Positions 12,602 through 25,289 of a DNA stretch of 64,000 nt are shown one piece after another; within the stretch, counting starts at the first letter, position 1, and each line of letters starts with the position of its first letter. Location of the stretch: the NCBI RefSeq assembly GCF_932276165.1, contig NC_063983.1:3789501-3853500 (forward strand). Reading direction: 5' to 3'. A model generated the notes under the pieces. That model was not told the origin of the DNA. It ran no database searches and worked only from the letters and a program-made list of their open reading frames with translations. The DNA is from Plutella xylostella. Taxonomy: Eukaryota > Arthropoda > Insecta > Lepidoptera > Plutellidae. A program made the translations under genes and the position numbers.

Positions 12602-15438
12602 CTGGAGGAGAATGGAAGAATAGTTTTTAGGGGATTTGTATGTAGTACTTAATCAATATAAAACTTAAACCCTCTGGTGGAAGATTAGTATTTTCGACGG
12701 AGCGCCACAACACTCCGATCTCAGTGTTCAAGCAGTAGCCACCATAGGATCTTGCTACGGTTGATTGTTGATCCATCTCAAGTGAGACCCGGCTATGTAT
12801 AACATAACATAAGTACCTACTTACACTTTATGAAAGTATTTTAAAACACATTTAAATTCCGTCATTCCTGTATAGGTAATTCAAGAGGAATCGCAATATT
12901 GATGTTCTTCTTTTCTTAATATTACTTAAATACGTAATACCTTACGGTATAACACACAATAAGTTAAGCTTTTTACACCGAAAACATGTAGTTTAGGTAC
13001 CTATTGGACTTCCACATCATTTTAGATAATATATAGCGTCATTTCCGCTCTCATACAAAATTGTCCTCTCGTAGTAAAAAATAATAAAAAGCAACAAAAC
13101 TTCAGTTACGCTTCATTATTATCAATTTGTTTGCATCTCGTGATCCTAATTTAATAACCCATGTGTCAATCACCTTATTAGCCGAAAATGGTGGTCCATT
13201 TTTTTCACCGAAGCGGGCTTTCGGAAAGGCCGGTAACATTACCTGAGCCTTTGTATTTGGGATGGGAAAAAAATTATGCACATAATTAGTTTATGAGTTT
13301 ACACAATGCAACAAAATGCATCGATACCGCAATTATGTTTTCGGCTCAAACAAATGTACGTATTGGACTTAATTGTAAGGGCGTCTTTGAGAAGAGTTGT
13401 GTGTAGTTTATATCGATATTATCGGTAACAATTAAAATGTGGTTTCTGATTAAGGTTGGTGTGGTTTTGTATTTCTTATCTTCTTTATCCTATAAGTATT
13501 TGAATGTTTGTCTGTAATAAATATCTATATAAAGCTGAGTCGCACGACCAAAGACTGAGAGTGTTACACTTATGAGACTTATAAGTTTGAACTGTGTAAC
13601 TCTTTGAATTTCAGTGATGGATGGATTTATTCAAAAGTGATAATTTTTCATATAAAAAAGTGTTTCAGTAATATTGACTGTGCTGTTATGTTAAGTTACG
13701 CTCTCATCAACAGTTTTCGTTCATTCTACACAGATTGTGTACCATTACAATCCTATCACCAGAGCATCGACAACCCCGGGCCATCCCTACGCAGGGGAGC
13801 CCAAGGGTAGCGCCAAGCGGTTTAGGACGGCACCTACAAATTAAGTCTATTAAGTCGAACTTTTAAGTCCCTTTGCGCACGCGATCTACCTTTCTTGTCG
13901 GACAGACTTTGGGGCTTAGCGAGCTAAGTACGGACCTTTTGTCCCTGCCCACTCTTTGTGCTCAGGATATATCTGTGTTGTTTTGTCTCTGTTCTGATTA
14001 GTATTTTTGGAATTCGCGCTAATAGGGCGCGCGCCCTGCGCTTGTTTAATGGCCATGTGTGCTGCAGCCTTTGTTGTGTCATAGAACAGAGGAAGATTCC
14101 TTTTGATTACTCTTTATGCGGCTAATAATATTTATGTATGAAACCTGGTAAAGGGTGGGAAGTGTAATGATGTAAATGTTATGAGAGATGAAGAAACAGT
14201 AAGCTACGTTTAGTTCCTTTCATATAAATACATGTTTTTTTGACGTCTACAGCTTATTTTCATGCCGCGGCACATCACAGCCGTTTTCGACAGAAATAAA
14301 CAATCAAGCTGGCAATGTTGCAACACAACCGAAGGCCCTCATCAACGTCTTTGTACACAGATTACCAAAAACAGCATTTTAAACCTTTTAGCCGACTACC
14401 AGTCTTCACAATGTTACAAGACACAAGCTTCCATTGACTGGTGCGGGCCTTCGGAAGCAGTTGGGTATTGCGTGAGTGCAACTTATTACTGATATAATTT
14501 CACTATTGTCCGCCGGCGCTGCCATCACATATGGCGTAACGTGTTTTTTTAAAACTCCAGCCATTTCGACTGAACCTCCTTTGAGCAGTCCAAGGAGTCG
14601 CGTGACTCGAGACGGATGGCGGAAGACGATTGTGCTATTAATTGCTTATTATTTTTTCGGCTCTTGTAAATAAATAACATTGGTATTTTCGTATAATCGT
14701 GATGATTGAAGTTACTTAATTGGTGACGCCTCCCGCGGGCTCTAAGACTTGTATTTTTTGCTAACTTATTGATAACAATATTAACAATACAATGTCGCAA
14801 TCCCACAACTAGATACCTACTACTAAAACTTTTTGTATGACATAACCAAGGTCGGTTCGATATGTGGAATATGGGTTGCCGATAGCACCGCATCCCGTGG
14901 GAAGACCTAGTATCGCGGTCGCGACATATCAGCTATTATTAAAATTTTATCATAATAATAGAATGTGAGATATAATTTACTTGTTTATGTCAGTGCTGCG
15001 GTCGTCAGTGCACGGTATCGGCTACAATAACAAATTGAAGTTTTGTAAATTTTACGCCAATTAATTTTGTGTGTAGATTTTGTAATGCGTTTTAACGGGA
15101 TGAAAGCTTGTGATAATGGAGGATTATAATAATATCGCAGTTTTAAAATAACAACTACGTATATTTATCGTATTTAAACATATTTTTTTACTGTTTATAT
15201 TTTATTAAGGCAATAACATAATTATTTTGCATTATCAAGTTTTAGAGGTTTTCAACTCATGTATGATTTAACCTGTAATACATACAGCCCGTAAATAATT
15301 CACTGCAGGACGAGCCTCATCCAAGACTGAAGATTTACACCATAATCTCCACGCTTCGCTGGCGGCTTCGACATAAACATATAGCTAATTAAATCTAAAA
15401 CCTAACATACAAAAGGGCTCACTTACATAGATACTCAC
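12602..15438 (-). other. Runt-domain gene, intron 3
   Basis: A phase-1 intron of 2837 bp. A short LINE-like fragment (about 15300-15375) lies next to exon 3. A moderately GC-rich segment around 13770-14060 has no exon-like splice structure that I could recognise. Confidence 0.85.
15300..15375 (-). mobile_element. LINE-like fragment beside exon 3
   Basis: CACTGCAGGACGAGCCTCAT and GATTTACACCATAATC resemble another frequent lepidopteran LINE tail. Short and decayed. Confidence 0.4.
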
Positions 15439-15552
15439 TAGTTTTGGATCGTGGCACCCGCGGCCCGTCCACCGTCACCTTGATGGCCTTGTTGTACGTG
15501 GCCACCTGCGGCGGGGACGACGAGATCGTGATCGTCAGCGTGAAGCTTTTGC
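15439..15552 (-). CDS. Runt-domain transcription factor, coding exon 3 (C-terminal third of the Runt domain)
   Basis: A 114-bp exon with acceptor GTTGCAG just above 15552 and donor GTGAGT just below 15439. With one base from exon 2 it restores the glycine of GRSGRG-KSFTLTIT. It encodes SPPQVATYNKAIKVTVDGPR, the highly conserved last strands of the Runt domain, then PRSKT. Residues K149, T151, D153, R156 and R159, matching known DNA contacts, are present. One oddity is the sequence GPRVPR where the family nearly always has GPREPR, a GAG-to-GTG change between two DNA-contacting arginines. The exon ends in phase 1 and joins exon 4 as KT-S-TNASPHS. An overlapping open frame on the plus strand is only its shadow. 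Confidence 0.97.
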
Positions 15553-15574
15553 CTGCAACAATGATTAAAATATT

Positions 15575-15785
15575 ATATCATCATCATCGTCACAAAAAAC
15601 ATCACGTTTACAATGCTGGGGCACATGTCTTCTTCCAATGAGAGAAGGGTTTAGGCCTAGTCGACTACGCGGGCCCAGTGCTGAGAGAGCTATCGGGTGG
15701 GCAAATCGACTGTCAGATGTTTTCACTCTGCCTGAATATCTCTGACTAGACATCACGATTGCTGCCGGAACAGCAATAGCATGTA
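15575..15785 (-). mobile_element. LINE-derived 3' fragment in intron 2
   Basis: Begins with an ATCATCATCATCGTCAC run just upstream of exon 3 and shares TTTAGGCCTAGTCGACTAC, GACTGTCAGATGTTTTCA and GGAACAGCAAT with the block at 29290-29630. It starts about 25 bp from the exon 3 acceptor. Confidence 0.6.
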
Positions 15786-16289
15786 TGTATATGTATATTG
15801 CCGATTAATTAACTTCTTCTTTTTTACATTTTTCATTTCTTCTTTGATTACAAACACTAGAGGGCGACTATAGGGTTTGTCAGCTGGGTGAAAGGATGCC
15901 AGTCAGAATAGCGTCATTCGGTGACTGCCGGTTCGCCGGACTTTTTCACTCAAGAAGGCCCCTTTCTTACGCCGACAAACTAATTTAATATGACTCTTTT
16001 TTCGTGTTTCAATCTTACGCGGGAAGCCTGAAGTAATTTTATACTTCAGTACTTATGTATGTGTTATAAAATGTAAAGCTGATGCGATTATGTTCATTTC
16101 ATATAATAATTCTAAACTGAACCAAATGAAACTGTTCAACTAAAATGCGATTTCGATTGAAAGTTGAGGTTTTAATATACCTACATCAGGCTTTTTAGCT
16201 ACAAACGTAGTTTATTAAACTAAACACTCGCCCGCACGTGTATAAATCCGCGTTTGATTAAAATACCAACATCCAATTTTCCGATTCAA

Positions 16290-16490
16290 ATTAGAGTTTA
16301 GTCAGTCGTGAACAAGTGCAAATAATTACGTGCCAAAAATTAGCTGCGAGCGCCCCGCGCCACTGGTCTTGGCCCGCGTCAAACATTCGGAAACTATTTT
16401 CGCGTAGTTTAAATAGTACGCTTTTTGGGCGCCCGATTTGTGGTCGCCAGTAATGAATGCACCGATAAATACGGAATAAAATTACTGTTA
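16290..16490. promoter_or_regulatory. CpG-rich repeat-free patch in intron 2, candidate enhancer
   Basis: It stands out from the AT-rich intron, has no repeat signature or splice-bounded frame, and includes one RUNX-type TGTGGT at 16439. Regulatory role is inference. Confidence 0.25.
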
Positions 16491-19400
16491 AAATGAGTGG
16501 ATTAACATGTCTAATGCAGATGATTCGAGTAGGTATAGGCGGAACGCACGCGCACTGCACTCGGCTTCCAATGATTGATTTCGTTGAATGGCTGGTAGGT
16601 AATTATGTTAGGGGTAGATAACGGAGTTGTTTCACCGATTGAGTTATCTGTTACTGTGCCTTTTACACACATATTTCCATAAGTGGAGGTTTGGATAAAC
16701 ATACCTTTTGTTGTTAAAATGATATCAATGAGGACAAAGATAACAAAACAATAGTCGATCTGAAATGATAAAGGACGTAATATCGTCACCGACTTTGCGG
16801 CATCTCTTTCCAGTTTCAAAGCAACATAACTGAAGCAAATAGCCATTTAAATATGAAACAAATCATCATAAAACTTGCGATGCAGGCGTGCCTCGGACGA
16901 TGTGAAATATTGCTCTTAAAAATCGCTATTAGACTTAATACATCCACGTGATCACTCATCAACAGCTTAGGTCCTAACACAATGCTTCGGCAGTAAAGAG
17001 TAACATTGTATTTTATGTGTTTTACAATCTTGGGGAGGTGTTGAGAGAGAGGTGCGTGAAATATTCAATTATTGCGCGGGCGCAGGTGGGACAGAGCGGG
17101 GGGGGGGGACCCGCCATCTTGATTTACGGGCGACTGTAAATTATCAGTGACAGTTGTGTGAGACCCCTCCGAGCATTTTATGGAGGTGTTGTGGAGGTTT
17201 TCAGGAAAATTGACTGCCGTAGTTATGACCTATACCGGCTGTGGACACAAATACCAATGGGCTATTTCTTCTTGATCATAAGTCCGTGTGGGAGCTGATG
17301 TGAAAAGTTTCCAAGATGCTGGCGGAAACAATACGTCCGGCGTTTTCTGACACCTCATTAGGACAAAAAGTTTATTTACCAAAAAGTTTATTGGCCTTCA
17401 CGTAAGTAATTCAAATTTAGAGAAAATTCGCCGAATTACCTATTTTAAATTTTTCAGAAGTTTTGCAACTAAATATATACTATCTTCAACACCTATATAT
17501 TTTTTACGATTTATAACAGTAATAGTGAATTTAATCACGAGCCCAAATGGAAAATGCAATGTACTTACGTAGAATATTCTAGTACATACATATTTCGCTA
17601 CTTGCTAATGAGATAATTTCAACACGTGTATTATCATTATCATCATCACAGTGATGTCTCAATTCGAGCATGGAGAAATAGTCGCATTTGGTACAGACAG
17701 CATAACAAAATATTACCCATTTAGTAAGAATATATTATTGATATAAGTACTTACCTAGTGCTTATTTATAAATTTTAAGTTGAGTGTGTTAACTAAAAAG
17801 GAAATACTTATTTAATAGCAATTCTTTATTGCACAAATAAGATATTAGTGTACAAAAGGTGGGCTTAATTCTAAAAGCAGACAAACTATGGGTATTATGG
17901 GTGATAAGTGATAACTTATAAGTACAGCCATAATCTATAACTTTCCTCCTTCCTTTACCTTTCCTCCTGACATTCCTAAACCAGCTTCTATTGCTGACGA
18001 TACACAAAAAAGTCCCAATGATGACTGCGAGACAAATGATTCGGTCACAATTTGGTCATGTCGTTTACGGACCGCTAGCCCGCGGTCATTACGTCCTCAC
18101 ATCTTCATCTGATGGATGGAATTAGGCTCTCTCTTTTGAGACGGTGCAACGACTTCATTCTGTATGGATTCAGATACGCGGCGAATCAGGGGTAAATAAT
18201 ATATGTATATGTATATATGGGCTCTGTTTATGAGGTTTCAGGTTTTAGTTTTGGCGTTGTGTATAAATTTATATATATTATTATTATATATATCCCAATC
18301 ATTATTAGAGCTACTAATATTACACTTTTGTTTGCAGCCGACCAAGTGAGTTGTAAGTACCTACATACGAGTAAAGCCCATCTTAAGTCCATACTCCTTA
18401 ACGGATAACCTATCAACTGTACATTAAACAAGCAGGTGTATATGCGCCATAGAAGTAATAAAACTTACGTACCCCCGGGGCAGCCAACATCGACTAATCT
18501 GAATTTTTAATCCTTTTACCTTTCGTATCGATTGTAAACCGACACGCTAAGAAGAAATCCTTTCTGACAATTCCAAATTCACCTTTCGACTAGTAATCTC
18601 GAAATCTTACAACCAACGCTGCTTATGTAACCGAGCTGGCACGGTGTCACCCTGCATCACGTCAGACCTGGAGCCGTGTTGTGATGACCACGTCTCTGAG
18701 AGTGACAGGTCAGAGACTACCGGTGTAGGATTACATAGAGCCCAATTAGAACCAGTATACTGTGAACTTTGGAAGAGATTTTTAAGGAGGTTGCTTTTGA
18801 GTTTAACAGTGATATGGTTTTATTTTTCGTCACAAGATATGTAAAAATTTTAACTGGACGTAATAATAATGAGCTCTGACGACTCTTCTACCGAATTAGA
18901 TGGCCGACTTTTTGTTAAATTAAAATCCCAACTTAACTATTCAAACTAAACTCTGCTGCTATCGAATGTGAGTTAGAATTATAAGCTCGTTAGAATATTA
19001 TTTGGTACTTCTAATCGAGAGACACAGTTAAGTTGGGCGATTATAACTGATTATGCAGTGATTGGGTTTGTAATGAATGGACGGAAATATTAATGAAGTG
19101 TAAACCAAATATGTCTACGTCTACAAGCCGGGAAGCGACACAGCCTATTGAGAAGGTCGCTGACAAACGAAATGCATATTTTGGAAACGTCTTACGTTAT
19201 TGTTTTGTAAGTACTTATGTTAATACTAGTAAAAATCTCTATGTATATAAATATTGGTTCTTGATGTACCATGATTGACCATCATTCCTAATCCACGGAA
19301 CTGAGGCCTGGAATAATGATTATATATAAGCGATATATAAGGCTATCTAATGTAAATATACCTATAAGTAGTTTCAACTGTGTAAATCGCAATTAAAAAT

Positions 19401-19594
19401 ATAAGTGTTTTTCGAAGTCATACATAATTTTAAGTCCCGCCATGAAAATATGAAAGATCATAAACAGACTGATTCTTCAAGATGCGGGCTTCAGACTTTG
19501 TTTGAGGTGCACTCTTATAATATTACTCTACTGCATTCTAGGTTAAGGCTTAGGTTATTTTGCATTTTTGGGGATTACAAATATACACCACTCT

Positions 19595-19730
19595 AACTCG
19601 AATGCATAGAACGTATTGTTAATTTACAACAATTCGACTCTTTACGTCAGTGAAAAGGTTGAAATTCGTATATCGCAACGTCAATTTTAAGCCTATTGTA
19701 AAGTGTCAAAAAGCTCAATGAATTTGGGGG
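19595..19730. mobile_element. MITE with CCCCCAAATTCATAGA ends, copy 2 (inverted)
   Basis: The right part (CCTATTGTAAAGTGTCAAAA, then AATTTGGGGG) is the reverse complement of copy 1 in intron 1. The left end is decayed. Confidence 0.6.
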
Positions 19731-21360
19731 TAAGCCAATATCTGCATTTTTTCTCAATATTACTTGATTACTTTTGGTCTCGTGAGTCCTTTAAATTAGA
19801 GAAACTCCGACTCCTTATTCTAAAGTTGGCTGCGCTGACTCAAACTGCACCGTTAAGGAGTGACCCTTTTCCCTGCGCATGCGCATGTCATCACAATAGC
19901 GAAGTGCGAGACTCGTTTACCTCTCTGCGGTTTGGAAATTAAAATACAGCCTGATCTACTCGCGGGGAAACTGTGAAAGTAGAAGAGGAATTTCGAAATT
20001 TTTATTTATTACTGCTTTCCATAAACAGGCATTTGAGAAGATAGCGAAGACTATTTAGTTATCAATAGCATTTTTTTTTCTGATGTGTGTCTATGTGTAG
20101 CATCATAACCAAATAGGTGCGCTGAAGAAGCCTTTGATCGGTGTGTATAGGTAGAGTTTCATCAAAATTGGTTCAGTGAAAAAAAGCTTCCTTTCGCTGT
20201 TTTTTAATAATAAAGGGCAATGGACTTCATGGGGTGGAGACAGGTGAAAACGGGTTGTATTAATTAAGTTAAGTTTTAATAAGTAGTTATAAAACTATAA
20301 TTAGATACTTAGAAAATTTAAAGAATAATAAACGAAACGTCGTGTAAATTTGAATTTTACACCTCAAAGAACAATCTTTTCTTTAGATTATTATCATGAT
20401 TCACATATTGTGTAGAGTAGGTATAAAGTAAATACAGCATGGAATTAGTTATTACAAATTCAATATTTAATATTCATAGTATCGGATGGACTATAAATGT
20501 AAGGTTATAAAACTTAAGGATAATATATTAATTATAAATTATAGCACGGAGTTCTAGAAATATATAAAAGGTGCAAAACAAAATTAAACTGAATTATTTT
20601 GCTATCATTTAGTTCTAATACCTTTTCTATGTACAGGATGGTTTAAATATAACAGCTCGCAAATTACACAAGTCGACTAGGCCGGTAGCTAGTGTATTGT
20701 ATTTAGAGCCTAAAATATAGAGAGTTTAGTGGCTGATAATTGGTTATTTCGGCGCGGCGCAACCCTATGATTTGATGTCGGTATCTAATAACGCGATTAG
20801 CGCACTTATGGCCAGGATTGGAGTGTCTGATTATGATAGATAAATTGTTATACCACGGCTAATATTCGATAATATCTTTATTATTTCATAGAGTTTGATT
20901 GGTTGTGCTAGTTGATTAGATCTAGGTATGATTTAGTAAATATACTAACGTTACTGTTCATTACATTTAAAGTAACCTAAGCTAACAACTAAAAACCTAA
21001 CAAATGTCTACAGTTAACATCCAATTTTGTAACAATTTGTTCGTAAAATAAAAAAATAAAAACTTGATCAGTAAATCACAATAATTGTAAAAAAATCGAG
21101 AGCATCTAATTTTTACACCCTTTACCAAACTGAAATGTGCAAGTCATAACATTACCTAATAAATGAAACCACAGACAAACTCATCTCTACCACTGCGTCT
21201 AGCAAAACTCAGATCTTGGACACACAACTGTAAGCTGTTTTACGATATAGGATACTCGCCATGCCGCTGGCGTTCTACTACTTAATTTGAATCTAAATGT
21301 GGAAGTCGATGATAATTGAGTTACATAGACCCTTTGAAACTGAACCACAGAAAAGCTCAC

Positions 21361-21600
21361 CTCTCCCGCTCCGGCCGACGAACCTCAGGTCCTGGAATTT
21401 AGCGACGCAGTTCTTCATCCTCGCCGTATTATTCTTCAGCTCAGCCGCATGGTTCTCGTCGTTGCCAGCCCTGACCGTGACCTCGGTACCATCAGCTACT
21501 ACTCCTAGGGCTACCACCTTGAACCCGTTCTGTAGGGTTTTGTTGGAGCGCCAATGCTCCGGCAGGGCTGTGCACATCAGGTCTGGACTGTTCGTTGTTA
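21361..21600 (-). CDS. Runt-domain transcription factor, coding exon 2 (first two thirds of the Runt domain)
   Basis: This exon encodes the N-terminal part of a Runt domain, the DNA-binding and CBF-beta/Big-brother-binding fold of RUNX proteins. It runs from a strong acceptor (TTGTCCGCAG) at 21601-21602 to a donor (GAGAG, then GTGAGC). Visible signatures are LPEHWRSNKTL (residues about 57-67), FKVVALG, AGNDEN and DLRFVGRSGRG (about 115-125). The arginines that contact DNA in known Runt domains are present (R62, R117, R121, R124 in the joined protein). The loop after the NKTL motif reads QNGFKVV where most family members have PVAFKVV, so this is a somewhat divergent paralogue. The open frame continues past the acceptor, but that extension is intron. 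Both flanking introns are phase 1. The paralogue (runt, lozenge, RunxA or RunxB type) cannot be settled from this window. Confidence 0.97.
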
Positions 21601-22675
21601 CTGCGGACAAGGAGATTGGATGGTTAGTTTTTGGTGACACTGTTTTACTGGTACTTGGTTTAGCAGAGACAGTACTACGGTGGTCGATCATTGGTTGAGA
21701 TGATTTTCCACAGTTACGAGTGGATGATCGTAATATTGGCAGTGCCAGAGAGTGTTGTGCGTGTTATCAGAAATGTATATAGGTACACCAAAATTAACAT
21801 GATTAACCAAAGTCGTAGAAGTTCTGAAATAGCATGAGCTGTTCACTCATATACGCCATGTTGTTCCATTAGCCGCAGTCAGTTCCTAGCGATTATCTGA
21901 CTGTTTTTCACGACAAAAGTAACAAACCCTACTAGCTTAGCTATAGTTTTTGTCACAGATTCGATAAAAAGAAGTAGAATCCATGGATAACGTTCTATTT
22001 CATAAAGTACCTATCTCTACTCTCTCAAACTACTTTTACTTGAATAATTTGCTATTTGAGAAAAAGTTGCATTCAGTTTTATTACGAACTGTGTGTTGGT
22101 AATGAACGACTAATGACTAAAGCCACAAAAACATGCGTTTGCAAATTGCTTAGTCAATTTTTGTCAAAACGATAACGCTCTACGAATTATGCAAACGATT
22201 TTGCGGTTATCTAGGTAGTTTCCTATATTGGTAATTAAGTTCATTCTTTCAATTTAGTAGAAAAGTAACATTATTTTAAAATTAACGAAAATATCTTCAA
22301 AGCTGGCCTAACTGCTGTTTATCACACAGTAATCTGTACGTATCTTTGTAAACTAATACGCAACCCTAAGCAACCACAATAATATACAGGATGGATTTTT
22401 ATGACACCCAAAACACCTCGCCACAAATTCGGTCAAATGAAGCGGCGCAAAACGTCACAGATTTGAAAAAAACGTAAGCTAACGGTTCGGGAAATGGTTA
22501 GTACCATTAGGAGTGGTTTTTGTGTTTACGGAAGCTGTCGGTGGTGATGGGAGAAACCGCGGCCGCGGCTGGGCCATGGTACAGTCGGATACCTCAACTA
22601 TTATTTCATTTTTTTTTGTTTAAATATTAAAATAAGTGGTGGGCTTATTGCTGAAGGTTTTTTTTACCAGTTTTA

Positions 22676-22840
22676 CCCCCAAATTCATAGAGCGTTTTGA
22701 CACTTTACAATAGGTTTAAAATTGACATATTGATATACGAATTTCAACTTTTTGACAAACGTAAAGAGTGGAAACATGTGTGTTTCAAAGTCAATTTTAA
22801 CCTTGTTGTAAATTAAAAATACGATCTATGAATTTGAGGG
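22676..22840. mobile_element. MITE with CCCCCAAATTCATAGA ends, copy 1
   Basis: Left CCCCCAAATTCATAGAGCG and right ATCTATGAATTTGAGGG are inverted repeats. The middle contains GACACTTTACAATAGG, shared with the copy in intron 2. Confidence 0.65.
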
Positions 22841-22869
22841 ATACTGTATTACATTTTACTATACTTCTA

Positions 22870-22900
22870 CTAGCTTTTCCCGCGAGCTGCGCTTCAGCTT
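22870..22900 (-). mobile_element. Helitron 3'-end remnant, minus strand
   Basis: Read on the minus strand it gives GAAGCGCAGCTCGCGGGAAA followed by AGCTAG, a Helitron 3' end. It has no recognisable 5' part. Confidence 0.45.
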
Positions 22901-24128
22901 AAATGGTTTTACAATAGGATTTTGAGATAAAAATAAGCTTATTTTCAGTATTATCAGTTGTTAATCTAGGTTGTCAGCAAATTGAATGTTATTAAATCTC
23001 TCGTATCGTAAATTTGGTCATAATTCATAACACCAATTTATATGGAGCATTGCTTAGGACGAAGTAAGTCATGGTAATATTTACTTTACCGACGGTAACG
23101 CATTTTCTCGACGACTGTACCTACGTGGTCCGCGAAGAAGGATGTGCGTGGTGCGTGAGGCTTGTGATTGGTGGATTCAGCTGCGAGTTACAAGATACGT
23201 GCATCCGTCTCTAAGCAAACTTTACACGACCACAAGTCCACAACACACCCTCTTAGATTAACTGTAAGGTGATTAAAAATAAATCCTTCATTGATCTAAA
23301 ATCCATTTTACTATAGTGGAAATGAACTCACTGCGTTCTATATTATATTAACTAATATTAAAACTTTGTTGTTGCTCTAATGCCAATTGATAATTCGAAA
23401 TGTCATTCACACTAAAAAATCTATGAGAGTTTATATAAAATTACAATTACCTACACTCTACATCTCTGACTAGTGACCATCAATGAAAACATTATAATTA
23501 TTATTACCATTCTAAAAAACATAAAATCACCCTTAAATCATAAAGGATAGTTTTGACTTTTGATTGGGTACCGACTCTACTGCCTACAAGAAAGGGGCAA
23601 GGAATCCGTAGCAGTGGCTACGACGGCCGAGAAATGTCTCAAGCAAAAGAGTTCAACGCAGGTGTAAGACTTTCTTCTTCAGTACATTTTTTATAGAAAA
23701 CTTTTTTAAATCTATACGGCTTTGGTGTAGAGTTTCAATCTTTTGTAGAGTTATGGTAAGTTGCATTTCTATGTATTTATTAATTAGTCATATATTAATT
23801 GATTATATTACTCTTTTTTGCTGTAAGTATACATGTAGACCTACATTATAATGTAGGAATATCAATGTGGAATCTGTTCATCAAAACATTTGCCTACTGA
23901 ATACCTATAAAGAATTCTATGAATGTTATATACCATTCAAAGAATACTTATAATATAATATATAGTCGCCTAAAGCCACTTTACAAAAAAACATAAAACC
24001 TAATTTAGTTAACCCCAGTATTTATTACTTTATGCTTGTTAAAATATATACTTGTAAATTTTTCATTAGGCCAAAATGGAGCTAGGCCTAGAACTAATCA
24101 ACTTGACTTCACCTCATTAAACCCATGT

Positions 24129-24250
24129 ACAGGATGATGAAAATAATCACGTAATCATATTTGTCCCTATCGCCGGGTTGTAAAAGCACTCATGATAATG
24201 AACGCGCTCAATGCGGCTAATGAGGTCAGAGCGATCGAGCACCCTGTGTA
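24129..24250. mobile_element. Short mariner-like MITE
   Basis: Bounded by TACAGGATG and CACCCTGTGTA, which form an imperfect inverted pair with TA at both ends. It has no coding. The call rests on short ends only. Confidence 0.4.
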
Positions 24251-24384
24251 TAGCCACCTAGTGGTGAATAAATGAACTGAAAGTATGCGAATGGGCAGAT
24301 ATGGCTCTATATGTACCCTACATTGCTATAGGTATAATTTATCCTATCCATAGTGGAATAGGCGCTGAACTGTTTAATTGAAGA

Positions 24385-24525
24385 TCATCATTATTTTCAG
24401 CCCAGCAAAGCAAACTTGGGCTAATAGGTCGCATTGGTTGGCAGTTTGGCACCTTGGGAAAGGCCCATGTCAAATATTGAACGGTTGGTTGAGGATCATC
24501 CTTCTTTTGGTGAATTAACAGGGAT
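24385..24525 (-). mobile_element. LINE-derived fragment in intron 1
   Basis: ATCATCATTATTTTCAGCCC followed by CATTGGTTGGCAGTTTGGCA and GGAAAGGCCCATGTC is the style of a LINE 3' tail. It ends just before the 747-bp array element. Confidence 0.4.
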
Positions 24526-24542
24526 CTGAGGAGCTTTTCAGC

Positions 24543-25289
24543 GGTTCTACCTTTTTTGGCATAAGATTTTTTTGCCTAATCTCGTATTGCATAGTAACGT
24601 TTGGTCAAAGTCTCGTTACGCCGAAAATCGTATGGCATAAATCTCGTTTAGTAAAAAGTTATTTCGCATAACATTGTTTAGCCTAATAATGGTATGGCCA
24701 AATCTTGAATAGCCTAATAATGCTATGGCATAGGTTTATACAAAGTAATAATATTCGTTTGGCTTTAACTTTGACGGAGCGTCTCCCTACATAGCGCAAA
24801 CTGGTGCCTTGTATTGTTTCCGCTGTTTGGAAAACGCTCCGCTCCGCTTCGCTGCGCTCCGCTTTGGTTTTGATGAACATGTGCACCTAACACGCTCCTC
24901 CTCGCTTTGCTCGTCGTCGCACCTATTTTTAGGTTTCGATCTCATGGGGTTTGTAATAATTATATTGGTCGTTAACTTTCGATTTTTTGATCATACAATA
25001 TCGTGATTTTCGGGATGTAGGAGAAAAATACCACAATTTGTACATTTACTATATACTTAATATATTATTTATTAACAAGAAACAAGATTATACATACGTA
25101 TAGACGAACATAAATTTGAGCAAACGAAACTTAGATGTTTAAAGATTGTGCCTAAAGAGTTTTAGACGAAACGAGCCTTATGCCACATAAGTCTTGGCAA
25201 AGTGATGGTTCGGCCAAAAAAGTTTAGACCATACGAGTTATGCGAAATGAGTTTTGGTCAATAAAGATTATGCCAGATGAGCGGAACCC
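24543..25289. mobile_element. Non-autonomous DNA transposon with 15-bp subterminal arrays, copy A
   Basis: A 747-bp near-identical copy of the element at 52200-52945, in opposite orientation, inside intron 1 of the Runt-domain gene. Ends are GGTTCTACC on the left and GCGGAACCC on the right. No direct repeat is visible in the flanks, so the target duplication has decayed, or one end was rearranged. By eye the copies differ at a few percent of positions with almost no indels, so both are full length and recent relative to other repeats here. Confidence 0.8.

Larger units (their letters stand above)
15553..21360 (-). other. Runt-domain gene, intron 2
   Basis: A phase-1 intron of 5808 bp that splits the Runt domain between GRSGR and KSFT. 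It holds a LINE-derived tail (15575-15785), a CpG-rich repeat-free patch (about 16290-16490), a poly-G run near 17099-17109, and a MITE at 19595-19730 that matches the one in intron 1 in opposite orientation. No further exon was found. Confidence 0.88.

Noticed and set aside
14026..14037. Perfect palindrome GGGCGCGCGCCC
   Set aside because: Short GC palindrome without context; expected occasionally and no function suggested.
17099..17109. Poly-G run
   Set aside because: A single homopolymer run, not a multi-run quadruplex motif, and prone to sequencing error.
21297..21698. Plus-strand open frame of 133 codons
   Set aside because: It is the antisense shadow of the Runt-domain exon 2; the minus-strand frame carries the conserved motifs.
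24683..24886. Short frame whose protein is nearly identical at 52602-52805
   Set aside because: The conservation is explained by the two copies of the same transposon; the opposite-strand frame is equally conserved, and there is no start context or domain.
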